Source: Alphaproteobacteria bacterium
GTDB taxonomy: Bacteria; Pseudomonadota; Alphaproteobacteria; Micavibrionales; Micavibrionaceae
DNA: 64,000 nt
Assembly: GCA_009995045.1 (NCBI GenBank)
Contig: JAACQG010000011.1
Location: 16,596 to 80,595, forward strand
Reading direction: 5' to 3'
The position numbers and the translations under genes are program-made. Shown one piece after another: positions 51,439 to 59,537 of the stretch. Below the pieces are notes generated by a model. The model worked only from the letters and a program-made list of their open reading frames with translations, made no database searches and had not been told where the DNA came from. How positions within the stretch are numbered: the stretch's first letter is position 1; each line of letters opens with the position of its first letter.

Positions 51439-54400
51439 ATGCAAATGCGTTATATCCTTTTAACATCCGCGGCTAGCGTTGGTCTTTTTTTTACGGCATC
51501 GCATGTGCCAGAGGCGTTCGCACAAAAGGGAGTTTTTCTCAGTCCTTCTTCTCAGTGGGCAGTCACAAAGGTTGCGGGCAGCCCGTCATCGGGGGAGGCA
51601 GGATATTGCGCGGTTGCTAAGCGGTATGAAGGCAATGCGATTTTAACAATTGCACGCAATCAAGGCACGGAGACGTCTTTCGCACTCGATTTGCAAAAAC
51701 CTATATTTAATACGGCTAACCTGATGAAGGTTACGCTTGATCCGGGTGCAGGTGAGCAGAGAGATTATTCAATTAGTCCTGCATCACAGCAAGCATTTGT
51801 CATCCGTTTAGGGCGTGATGAAGCTTTTTTTAGTGCTATTGACCGTACTGGTATGTTGCGTGTTGAGGCTGCGGGTAAATCATATGTTTTCAATATCTCA
51901 GATATAGCAGACGGGCAGACCAAATTAAATTCATGTTTGGCATCATCCGTGCAACCAGCCGCAGGTTCAGAGGCACCGGTGTCATTTGAGACCAAAGTTG
52001 AAAGTCATAGTAACCAAGAATTTATTGCGCAGTTGAATGATCGTATTCGTTCACTTGAAAATCAAAATACGTCTCTTCAGGCGAAAATAGTGGATGTGGA
52101 GCGCGAGGAATTGCCTATTGCGCGTGCAGATACACCTCCTTCTCTGTCCGATAGTTCTTTACGCGTTGAAAAATTGCAAGCCCAGAACCTTAAGCTTAAG
52201 GCCGAGCTTCAAGCGGGTGAGATGGAACTGCGCAATGATAAATTGGCTCTTTTGGCTGCGGATAATGCGCGGCTTAGCAAGGAGCTAGCGCGCAAATCAA
52301 ACGTGTCACAAGAGGTTGGGCAACTTCAAGAGCGCGTCAATGCGTTATTGGCGGAAAATAACCGTTTGAAAGAGGCAAAGGCCGGATTGGCCAGTGCTGA
52401 AGTTTCATCATATGAGAGTAATATTGAGCAGCTGCAGGCAGAAAACAAATCATTGAAGGTCGCGCTGACTAATGAGGCACAAAATTCAGACCTTACCCAA
52501 CAGCTTCGTTCGCGTATCGAGCAAATTGAAAGTGAAAATCGCTCTCTTAAAGAGCAAGTGAGCGTTGGTGAACAAGCGGCGCTTCGTTTGGATCATGAGA
52601 AAATAGCAGAGATTCAAGCCGGGCATTTGCGTGAGGTTGCGATGTTGCGTTCTAAAATTGATGATTTGCGTTTGGCGCAAACTGCGGATGAGCGAGATGC
52701 TCAGAAAATTGATGTTTTGACGGAGCAATTGGCCTCGTTGCGTGGCGATAATCTTCTTCTTAAGCAGGAGCTTCAAGAAAAAGAAGAAAAAATTGCGAGT
52801 GCTCTTCCTGCGTTTGATGAGCAGGATCTTGCTGCGCTTGAGAATGAAAATCAGCAATTGCAATCAAAATTAAATAAGGCACAGAAGACAGCGTCTTTGC
52901 AAAGCAAGGCAATCTCTGTATTAGAGAGTGAAAACGCGTCTATAAAGGGGCAGCTTGATGCTGTTGATTTGGCCTCTGTTGATGGTTTGAGCGAAAAATT
53001 GGACGCATTGAACGAGGCTTTGGCGGAGAGTCAATCCGAACAAGCCGCGCAACAAGAACAGCTTGCCGCTTTGATGGCGGAAAATACAGAGTTAAAGTCT
53101 TCTTTAGATGCGAAGATTTCTGAAAATCTATCTCTTGCGAGCGTCTTAGATGATGTTAGTGCGTTAAAAGAAGAGATTGCGTCCAAAGATGAAAAAATTG
53201 CTGCGTTTGATGGTGTTCCTGAGCGTTTGCAATCGTTGATTGGTGATTACAATGCTTTGAAGGATGAAAAGGCGAAGCTTGAACGTGATAACGCTCTTAT
53301 GGCGCAGGCAAATGAGTCTAATGCGGAACTTTTGGCTAAACTTGAAGACGCTCAAGCGCTTAATGATAGTTTTGAGGTGAAGTTAGCCGAGGTTCAGGGG
53401 AAGGTTACTGAAATGTCCGCGTTAAGCGGTGAGGTAGAGAGTTTGAAAGCTGCTTTAACTGATAAAGAAGATAAGTTGCAGGAGCTTGCGTCTTTGCGCG
53501 ATGAATTGTCGCAGGTGGTGGCGGAGAATGCTGCGCTTAAACAGGAAGCGACAACACTTGCGTCAGCACAGGATGCTGCACAGATGAGCGTCAACAAGGA
53601 TTTGGCGAAAGAGAATATTGCTCTGAGACGAAGCTTGTCATCTGTTATTGCCAAGGCTGAAGACCAACAAGCCTATATTAAAGAACAAGAGAGTACAGTT
53701 GAGCGTGTGCTTGCGAAGAATGTAGCGTTAAAGGGGCAGTTGGATTTGGCGGCGCAATTGATGGCTTCGAATACCTCAGGTGCTGCAGATGAGCCGATGA
53801 AAATTGCGAAAGCTGAAGCTGATGTACATCAAGAGCCAGACGCTAAGGTTATTTTAGCGTCTGCTTCTGCGGTTGCTGCGCCTAAGCCGCGCTCTAAGCC
53901 TGTTGCTGCGAATGTGAAAAAGAGCGTTCAAGAGGATGTTTCTTTCGCAGAAACTTTGGCGCAAATGGAGCCCGCGGCGGGCGACGAGGTTGGCCCAGTT
54001 GAAGAGAAAGTTGCGCAAGTTGAAGTTATAGAGACGCCAGATATTGTTGAAGATGCGCAGGAATTTATGGATCGTGATCTCAATCAGGCGCAGATATATG
54101 AAGAACAGCTTAAGCGTAGCCTCAACAATAAAGAAGACGTTGCCGTTATCAATGAGCCGCCTGTTGATGTTGAGGTCTTGAATGATCCTGTTTCGGAAGA
54201 TGCTGATATTGATGCTGTGATTAGTCGTACGCAGGCGCTAGACGAGTTGCCTTCGCTTGACGATGATGTTGAGCAAGAGATTGCCAATGATAATGCGGTT
54301 GATGATGCAAAGGAATTTGTTGCTGCGCGTGATGGCAAAGATGAAGATGTCGAGATGAAAATGAGCCAAGACCCGTTTGAGGGGATTGCTGTTGAAGGGG

Positions 54401-54975
54401 AAGATGCTGCACGCGACGTTGCGACGGCTGACGCTCAAGAGAGCTTTGATGATATTGCTGCGATGCCGAGATCGATTAAGCAGCCTATGAGTAGCCCTGT
54501 TGCGATTGAAGAACCAATGATGGCGGATGCGGGGCAAGGCGGTAATGCGGTTGAGCGCGTGTTGTCTATGGCGCATATCTCTGGCGTTAGTAAGGTCACG
54601 GCGGTTGCTGATAAGGATGGCGCGTATCAATGGCGCACTGGTGGTTTATATGGATCAGGTGAGCAGCGTTCTATTTCCAACTCCGCTCAATTTGATGAGT
54701 ATGTTAAAGACTATCTCATGAAAACAGAGGCACGTTGCCCGGGTGATTTTGCGATTTTCCCAGATGATTCTACGGAGAGTGGTGCGATGCGTGTTGATAG
54801 TTACGAGATCGCATGTGTTGGTGCGAATATTAGCTCTAGTGCTTCATTGGTGTTTTATAATGAAGGCGATACATTCACCGTTCTTGCCCACGAAACCGAA
54901 GCAGATAAAATGGGGCAGGCGATGTCGGTGCGCGATAAGATTTTTGCAAGCCTTGCGCGGTGGAGAGATTCCTAA
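51439..54975 (+). CDS. very large secreted coiled-coil protein, 1178 aa
   Basis: Starts with a signal peptide (LLTSAASVGLFFTASHVPEAFA, cleavage near residue 28), then a beta-rich domain of about 145 residues (WAVTKVAGSPSSGEAGYCAVAKRYEGN..., with two Cys) recalling invasion-associated IalB-type domains, then a coiled coil from about 195 to 790 with heptad-like LxxENxxLK repeats, then an acidic, Pro/Val-rich spacer (about 790-1040), and a globular C-terminal domain (about 1040-1178, from NAVERVLSMAHISGVSKVT to the end) with two Cys (ARCPGDFAIF, YEIACVG). No family was recognised for the whole. Its separate transcript may start in the 51271-51438 gap, which has only a weak ACCCT/AGGGT hairpin. 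It ends at a strong terminator. It probably acts with the preceding gene at the envelope. Confidence 0.82.
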   Translation: MQMRYILLTSAASVGLFFTASHVPEAFAQKGVFLSPSSQWAVTKVAGSPSSGEAGYCAVAKRYEGNAILTIARNQGTETSFALDLQKPIFNTANLMKVTLDPGAGEQRDYSISPASQQAFVIRLGRDEAFFSAIDRTGMLRVEAAGKSYVFNISDIADGQTKLNSCLASSVQPAAGSEAPVSFETKVESHSNQEFIAQLNDRIRSLENQNTSLQAKIVDVEREELPIARADTPPSLSDSSLRVEKLQAQNLKLKAELQAGEMELRNDKLALLAADNARLSKELARKSNVSQEVGQLQERVNALLAENNRLKEAKAGLASAEVSSYESNIEQLQAENKSLKVALTNEAQNSDLTQQLRSRIEQIESENRSLKEQVSVGEQAALRLDHEKIAEIQAGHLREVAMLRSKIDDLRLAQTADERDAQKIDVLTEQLASLRGDNLLLKQELQEKEEKIASALPAFDEQDLAALENENQQLQSKLNKAQKTASLQSKAISVLESENASIKGQLDAVDLASVDGLSEKLDALNEALAESQSEQAAQQEQLAALMAENTELKSSLDAKISENLSLASVLDDVSALKEEIASKDEKIAAFDGVPERLQSLIGDYNALKDEKAKLERDNALMAQANESNAELLAKLEDAQALNDSFEVKLAEVQGKVTEMSALSGEVESLKAALTDKEDKLQELASLRDELSQVVAENAALKQEATTLASAQDAAQMSVNKDLAKENIALRRSLSSVIAKAEDQQAYIKEQESTVERVLAKNVALKGQLDLAAQLMASNTSGAADEPMKIAKAEADVHQEPDAKVILASASAVAAPKPRSKPVAANVKKSVQEDVSFAETLAQMEPAAGDEVGPVEEKVAQVEVIETPDIVEDAQEFMDRDLNQAQIYEEQLKRSLNNKEDVAVINEPPVDVEVLNDPVSEDADIDAVISRTQALDELPSLDDDVEQEIANDNAVDDAKEFVAARDGKDEDVEMKMSQDPFEGIAVEGEDAARDVATADAQESFDDIAAMPRSIKQPMSSPVAIEEPMMADAGQGGNAVERVLSMAHISGVSKVTAVADKDGAYQWRTGGLYGSGEQRSISNSAQFDEYVKDYLMKTEARCPGDFAIFPDDSTESGAMRVDSYEIACVGANISSSASLVFYNEGDTFTVLAHETEADKMGQAMSVRDKIFASLARWRDS

Positions 54976-54997
54976 AAAAAGATTTTTTGATATATAC

Positions 54998-55034
54998 AAA
55001 AACGCCCTGACTTTTATGGAAGCAGGGCGTTTTT
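54998..55034. terminator. strong bidirectional terminator before phaR
   Basis: A perfect 12-bp stem (AAAAACGCCCTG at 54998-55009, CAGGGCGTTTTT at 55023-55034) with a 13-base loop, between the large coiled-coil gene and the end of the minus-strand phaR. Confidence 0.9.
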
Positions 55035-55062
55035 TATTGGAGGGATTTCTTTTTAGAAAATC

Positions 55063-55587
55063 TTAGTTTTCGTTTTCTTTGGCGTTGTATGAAGGGTTGA
55101 ACATTTTCATTGTGCGCTCAAACATTTCTATGTTTTTGCGGTTCATTTCTTCAATGGCTTCACCACCTGGCATGGCGGTCATTTTTGGAACGCCGGGCAC
55201 TTTTGGAAACATGCTTTGCATGCTGCTCATGTGCTCTTTCATTTGTTCTTGGTTTTTGACGAAGATGTCCATTGTTTGCTCAAGATAATTTGGAATCATG
55301 CTGCCGTTTTCGCCGCCATAAAAACCAATAAGGTTGCGCAAGAAATCAGTGGGAAGAAGATTTTCTTCGCCTTTGGATTCTTGATCAACGATGATTTGTG
55401 TTAGCACAGAGCGCGTTAAATCTTCGCCTGATTTTGCATCTTGAACGACGAAGTCATGGCCTTCTTTTACCATGTCGCATAGATCGTCGAGTGTTACATA
55501 GCTACTCCGCCCCGTGTCATATAGACGTCGGTTCGCATATTTTTTAATGATAGTTGGATCGTTAGGTCCGCGTTTTGTCTTGGCCAT
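55063..55587 (-). CDS. phaR: polyhydroxyalkanoate synthesis repressor
   Basis: A 174-residue regulator that binds DNA when PHA is absent and is released by binding to PHA granules. The N-terminal DNA-binding domain (PF07879-like) is IIKKYANRRLYDTGRSSYVTLDDLCDMVKEG near residues 13-43, followed by the PHB_acc region RSVLTQIIVDQESKGEENLLPTDFLRNLIGFYGG, and a Met-rich C-terminal tail with PKVPGVPKM. The ATG at 55587 is preferred: GAGG lies eight bases upstream, while the ATG at 55593 is too close to it. It is divergent from phaC, with TGC-rich inverted sites in between. Confidence 0.93.
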   Translation of the reverse strand: MAKTKRGPNDPTIIKKYANRRLYDTGRSSYVTLDDLCDMVKEGHDFVVQDAKSGEDLTRSVLTQIIVDQESKGEENLLPTDFLRNLIGFYGGENGSMIPNYLEQTMDIFVKNQEQMKEHMSSMQSMFPKVPGVPKMTAMPGGEAIEEMNRKNIEMFERTMKMFNPSYNAKENEN

Positions 55588-55606
55588 TTTCATGTCCTCT
55601 TTTCTA

Positions 55607-55685
55607 AAATTTGCTGCGTAGAATTGTTGGTAATATTACATACTAAAACGGGTTTGAAAAGAAACAATTGTTGCGCTGCGAATTT
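55607..55685. promoter_or_regulatory. candidate PhaR operators between phaR and phaC
   Basis: Two related sequences face each other: AAATTTGCTGCGTAGAATTG (55607-55626) and the complement of 55665-55685, AAATTCGCAGCGCAACAATTG, which agree at about 15 positions. Part of the first (TTTGCTGCGTA) recurs exactly upstream of the phasin gene. A TATAAA -10-like box for phaC lies downstream at 55726-55731. Confidence 0.5.
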
Positions 55686-55736
55686 TTAATTTTTTAACGT
55701 GCTGGCTGGCGTGATTTTTTTGCGGTATAAATAGGC

Positions 55737-56846
55737 ATGCGAACGACACCGAGAATTTTATCATTGCACATGAGTATGGCGGCTTCCTATTGGCAGGAGC
55801 GGTTTGAAAATGGTGAGCAAGATGCTGCGGGTATACAGCAGGAATTTCAAGATATGTTGCGTGGCATACAGATGTATATGGCGCATGGTTATGTGCGAAA
55901 GAGTGATCATTTAAAAGCGGTGTTTGAAAAAAAGACGTCGCGCGTTTTGCAATTTGAAGGGTATCAATACGGAGGTGGCAAGCCTGTCGTTTTGCTCATT
56001 CCATCGCTTATTAATAAGTCTTATATTTTCGACATTACTGAAGGGCAATCCATGCTGCGGTATTTTTGTGCGCGCGGCATTGATGCGTATTTATTGGATT
56101 GGGGTGATTTTTTAAATGACCCAGATATGCAGGATTTTGACGGTGTTGTTTTGTCGCGTATGCGTGCATGTGTTGCGGCATTGGCGATGCATGTTGGTGG
56201 GGATATTCATGCGCTTGGGTATTGCATGGGTGGGAGTATGTTGGCGGGGCTTGCGGCGGTTGATGATGCGTATTTAAAGTCGCTGATGTTTATGGCGACG
56301 CCATGGGATTTTCATGCGGGCTCACAAGATATGTTGAACCGCGTAAAATTTTGGTCACCGTCCTTGATGACTTCATTGCAAGATGACAAACAGATGAAAG
56401 TTGATTGGTTACAGATTTTGTTTTCATCATTATACCCAGAGCAGGCGATGAAAAAATTTGCGCGGTTTTCAAAGATGGATATGGATAGTGATGCGGCGCA
56501 AACATTTGTTGCTGTTGAAGATTGGTTGAATGATGGTGTGCCACTTCCTGCGGGGGTAGGGGGCGCGGCGGTGAAGGAATGGTTTTTAGAGAATAAGCTT
56601 GTATGCAATGCGTGGGAATTGGGTGCGCAAAACGTTGATGCGCATGCGATAAATTTGCCGTCATTTATTATTGCGTCCTCGCGCGATAAATTGGTGGAGT
56701 ATGATGAGGCGTTTGCTCTATATGAGGCGATCCATGGTGCAACAATTCATGATCCCAAATGTGGGCATGTTGGAATGATTGCAGGCGGTCATGCGGTCAC
56801 GGATGTTTGGTCGCCGATTGCCGATTGGATTTTTAAAAACCACTAA
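55737..56846 (+). CDS. phaC: poly(3-hydroxyalkanoate) synthase, short form
   Basis: A 369-residue alpha/beta-hydrolase-fold synthase that polymerises hydroxyacyl-CoA. The modified lipase box is GYCMGG with the nucleophile Cys C163; catalytic Asp and His are in SSRDKLVEYDEAF and CGHVGM (His near 343). PVVLLIPSLINKSYIFDI and YLLDWGDFL are conserved PhaC blocks. It is much shorter than class I enzymes (about 590) and close to class III PhaC (about 355), which needs a PhaE partner; none is next to it. The ATG has only AGG two bases upstream; the TATAAA box just before it could give a leaderless message. It opens the phaC-phaA-phaB run. Confidence 0.9.
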   Translation: MRTTPRILSLHMSMAASYWQERFENGEQDAAGIQQEFQDMLRGIQMYMAHGYVRKSDHLKAVFEKKTSRVLQFEGYQYGGGKPVVLLIPSLINKSYIFDITEGQSMLRYFCARGIDAYLLDWGDFLNDPDMQDFDGVVLSRMRACVAALAMHVGGDIHALGYCMGGSMLAGLAAVDDAYLKSLMFMATPWDFHAGSQDMLNRVKFWSPSLMTSLQDDKQMKVDWLQILFSSLYPEQAMKKFARFSKMDMDSDAAQTFVAVEDWLNDGVPLPAGVGGAAVKEWFLENKLVCNAWELGAQNVDAHAINLPSFIIASSRDKLVEYDEAFALYEAIHGATIHDPKCGHVGMIAGGHAVTDVWSPIADWIFKNH

Positions 56847-56922
56847 AACGGACTCTTGCATTATATTCTACGAAGGGTATGTTGCTATCATCGAATTTTG
56901 ATTTAATGGATAGGAAAATCTT

Positions 56923-58134
56923 ATGACTGATTCAGACCCCGTAGTTATTGTTGCAGCGAAACGCACAGCGATTGGAAATCTTGGTGGCGCGTTAAGCACG
57001 TTGCAAGGACATGAATTGGGTGCGAAAGTTATTCATGCATTGTTGGAGCAATCGGGTGTCGATGCAGGCGATGTTGACGAGGTTATTTTAGGGCAGGTTT
57101 TAACCGCAGGGGCCGGACAAAACCCAGCTAGACAAGCAGCGATCGCGGCGGGCATTCCACAGGAAAAATCAGCGTATACAATTAACCAGGTTTGCGGATC
57201 AGGTTTGAAGACAATTGCACTTGGTGTGCAGGCGATTTTGAATGGTGATGCAAATATTGTTATTGCGGGCGGGCAAGAAAGTATGAGCCGTTCTGCGCAT
57301 GCGACATTCATGCGTGAGGGGGTTAAGTTTGGCAATGTTGAGTTGACCGATACCATGATTAAGGATGGCCTTTGGGATGCGTTCAATGATTATCATATGG
57401 GAATCACGGCGGAGAATGTTGCGGAGAAATTCGATATCTCTCGTGAGCGTCAGGACGAATTTGCAGCGACCTCACAACAGCGTGCGGAAGCCGCGATTGG
57501 TGCGGGTAAGTTTAAGGCGGAAATTGTGCCTGTTGTTATTAAAACCCGCAAAGATGAAATTATGGTTGATGCGGATGAATTTCCACGCAGCGGTGTGACG
57601 GCAGAGGGGCTTGGTAAGTTGCGTCCTGCGTTTAAAAAAGATGGCACAGTGACGGCGGCGAATGCGTCGGGCATTAATGATGGTGCGGCGGGCGTTGTTT
57701 TGATGCGCGCATCGGAGGCATCCAAGCGTGGTCTTAAAGTGTTTGCATCGATTAAGGCGCATGCAGTTGCTGGTGTTGATCCTTCTATTATGGGGACGGG
57801 GCCAATTCCAGCGTCTCAAAAAGTTTTAGCAAAAGCGGGGTGGTCGGTTGATGATCTGGATTTGGTTGAATCTAACGAGGCATTTGCTGCGCAGGCATGT
57901 AGCGTGATGCAGGAAGTTGGGTTTGATGCAGAGAAGACTAATGTGAATGGCGGGGCGATTGCGCTTGGTCATCCGATTGGTGCATCTGGTGCGCGTGTTC
58001 TTGTGACGTTGTTGCACGAAATGGTGCGCCGTGATGCGGGTAAAGGATTAGCCACGCTCTGTATTGGCGGTGGAATGGGGATTGCGATGTGCGTTGAGCG
58101 CGGCGCGGATCTTGATTTGATTAAAACGATTTAA
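56923..58134 (+). CDS. phaA: acetyl-CoA C-acetyltransferase
   Basis: A 403-residue thiolase that condenses two acetyl-CoA to acetoacetyl-CoA, the first step of PHB synthesis. The active-site Cys is in NQVCGSGLK near residue 91, the His in [10 protein letters not shown] near 351, and the second Cys in CIGGGMGIA near 380. [11 protein letters not shown] and NEAFAAQ are also typical. A good AGGAAAA ribosome site precedes the ATG. It lies 76 bases after phaC and 27 before phaB, so the three form one operon. A general fatty-acid role is possible, but the neighbours point to PHB. Confidence 0.96.
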   Translation: MTDSDPVVIVAAKRTAIGNLGGALSTLQGHELGAKVIHALLEQSGVDAGDVDEVILGQVLTAGAGQNPARQAAIAAGIPQEKSAYTINQVCGSGLKTIALGVQAILNGDANIVIAGGQESMSRSAHATFMREGVKFGNVELTDTMIKDGLWDAFNDYHMGITAENVAEKFDISRERQDEFAATSQQRAEAAIGAGKFKAEIVPVVIKTRKDEIMVDADEFPRSGVTAEGLGKLRPAFKKDGTVTAANASGINDGAAGVVLMRASEASKRGLKVFASIKAHAVAGVDPSIMGTGPIPASQKVLAKAGWSVDDLDLVESNEAFAAQACSVMQEVGFDAEKTNVNGGAIALGHPIGASGARVLVTLLHEMVRRDAGKGLATLCIGGGMGIAMCVERGADLDLIKTI

Positions 58135-58161
58135 GAGATTTAGGAAAACGGAGAATTAAAT

Positions 58162-58881
58162 ATGTCTAAAGTAGCGATTGTAACGGGCGGTACGCGCGGA
58201 ATTGGTTTGGCCATTTCACAAGGGCTTATTGCCGATGGTTATAAGGTTGCGGCGGCTTATCGCAGCGATGAAGAGTCGGCGCAAAAATTTCGTGACCTTG
58301 GCGGGTATGCTATTCAGATTGATGTCTCCGATTTCACATCGTGTCAGGATGGCGTTACGAAGATTGAAGAGGCGCTTGGGCCGGTGAATGTGCTTGTGAA
58401 CAATGCGGGTATCACGCGCGATGGTGTGCTGCATAAAATGGAAGAAGATGCATGGCATGCGGTTATCGCGACGAATTTAACATCATGTTTTAGCATGAGC
58501 CGCGCCGTTGTTGGCGGGATGCGTGAGCGTGGATTTGGGCGCATTATTAACATTAGCTCCATCAATGGTGAGAAGGGGCAGTTTGGCCAGACCAATTATG
58601 CGGCGGCCAAAGCGGGTATTCTTGGTTTTACAAAAGCGCTCGCGCTTGAGACGGCGACAAAGGGGATTACGGTCAATGCAATTTGTCCCGGTTATATTGA
58701 AACCGATATGACATCCAATATTAAACCAGAAATTCTTGAAAGCATTGTGAAGTTGATCCCTGCAGGGCGTATGGGCAAGCCGGAAGAGATTGCCTCGCTT
58801 GTCGGGTTTTTGGCGTCGGATAAAGCATCGTTTATTACTGGTGCAACTCTTGATGCAAATGGTGGTCAATATATGGCATAA
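58162..58881 (+). CDS. phaB: acetoacetyl-CoA reductase
   Basis: A 239-residue short-chain dehydrogenase that reduces acetoacetyl-CoA to (R)-3-hydroxybutyryl-CoA with NADPH. The cofactor motif is GGTRGIG near residues 9-15, NNAG follows near 82-85, and the catalytic Ser, Tyr and Lys lie in NISSINGEKGQFGQTNYAAAK near 134-154. CPGYIETDM is the post-catalytic loop. The PhaB-type segment INGEKGQFGQTNY distinguishes it from FabG, which otherwise looks similar. It lies 27 bases after phaA and ends 38 bases before the cyclic-nucleotide-domain gene. Confidence 0.95.
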   Translation: MSKVAIVTGGTRGIGLAISQGLIADGYKVAAAYRSDEESAQKFRDLGGYAIQIDVSDFTSCQDGVTKIEEALGPVNVLVNNAGITRDGVLHKMEEDAWHAVIATNLTSCFSMSRAVVGGMRERGFGRIINISSINGEKGQFGQTNYAAAKAGILGFTKALALETATKGITVNAICPGYIETDMTSNIKPEILESIVKLIPAGRMGKPEEIASLVGFLASDKASFITGATLDANGGQYMA

Positions 58882-58919
58882 TGGATATAGCGAAGCTTTA
58901 TTGAAGTGGAATTTTATCT

Positions 58920-59453
58920 ATGGCCAAAGAGTCAATTGTACTGGAGCGTTGTTTCGTTCCCAAAGGGAAGTTAGTCGTCAAAGAGGGCGATGAGGGTAAT
59001 TGCGCGTATTTGATACAATCTGGCTCTGTTTCTGTTTTTACTTATAATGACGGCAATAAAATTGATCTTGCTAAATTTAGTGTGGGTGAGATTTTTGGTG
59101 AGTTATCATTGATCTTTGATGAGCCGAGAAGCGCATCTGTCATGGCGGATCAGGATTGTAATCTTATTGTGATTACGCGTCAGACATTAAAACAAAAGCT
59201 GAAAAACAGTGACCCGATGGTTAGCGCGATTGTCGGCATGCTGACCAAGCGAATATTGAGCGTTAATAATGCGCTTGTTACAAAGCTATCGGATGTTGAT
59301 GATCTGATTGATACGAGCCGCATTATATATCAAAATGTCCTTACATCCATGCCGCGTAGCAAGCAGCGCAGTTTTCAAAACGCGGTTTTACCGAAATTAG
59401 ATGATTTGCTTGATACAATCCGCGAATTTCAACTTTCTGACAAAGACGAATAA
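58920..59453 (+). CDS. cyclic nucleotide-binding domain protein without DNA-binding domain
   Basis: A 177-residue protein with one Crp-type cyclic-nucleotide-binding domain (about residues 5-115): KLVVKEGDEGNCAYLIQSGSVSVF, then FSVGEIFGELSLIFDEPRSASVMA. The phosphate-binding cassette FGELSLIFDEPRSA keeps the Glu and Arg that contact cNMP in active domains. The rest is helical (LSVNNALVTKLSDVDDLIDTSRIIYQ, ending LDDLLDTIREFQLSDKDE) and has no helix-turn-helix. It could be a cNMP-responsive adaptor or signalling partner. It follows phaB by 38 bases and precedes the AsmA gene by 84; co-transcription with the pha genes is possible but not shown. Confidence 0.88.
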   Translation: MAKESIVLERCFVPKGKLVVKEGDEGNCAYLIQSGSVSVFTYNDGNKIDLAKFSVGEIFGELSLIFDEPRSASVMADQDCNLIVITRQTLKQKLKNSDPMVSAIVGMLTKRILSVNNALVTKLSDVDDLIDTSRIIYQNVLTSMPRSKQRSFQNAVLPKLDDLLDTIREFQLSDKDE

Positions 59454-59537
59454 CCATTAGTTTCCTTGTGTAGGGAACCTTTCCTGTCGTATAAGCATTT
59501 ACATCACTGCACGATACTATGAAAGGTTCTCTTGATT

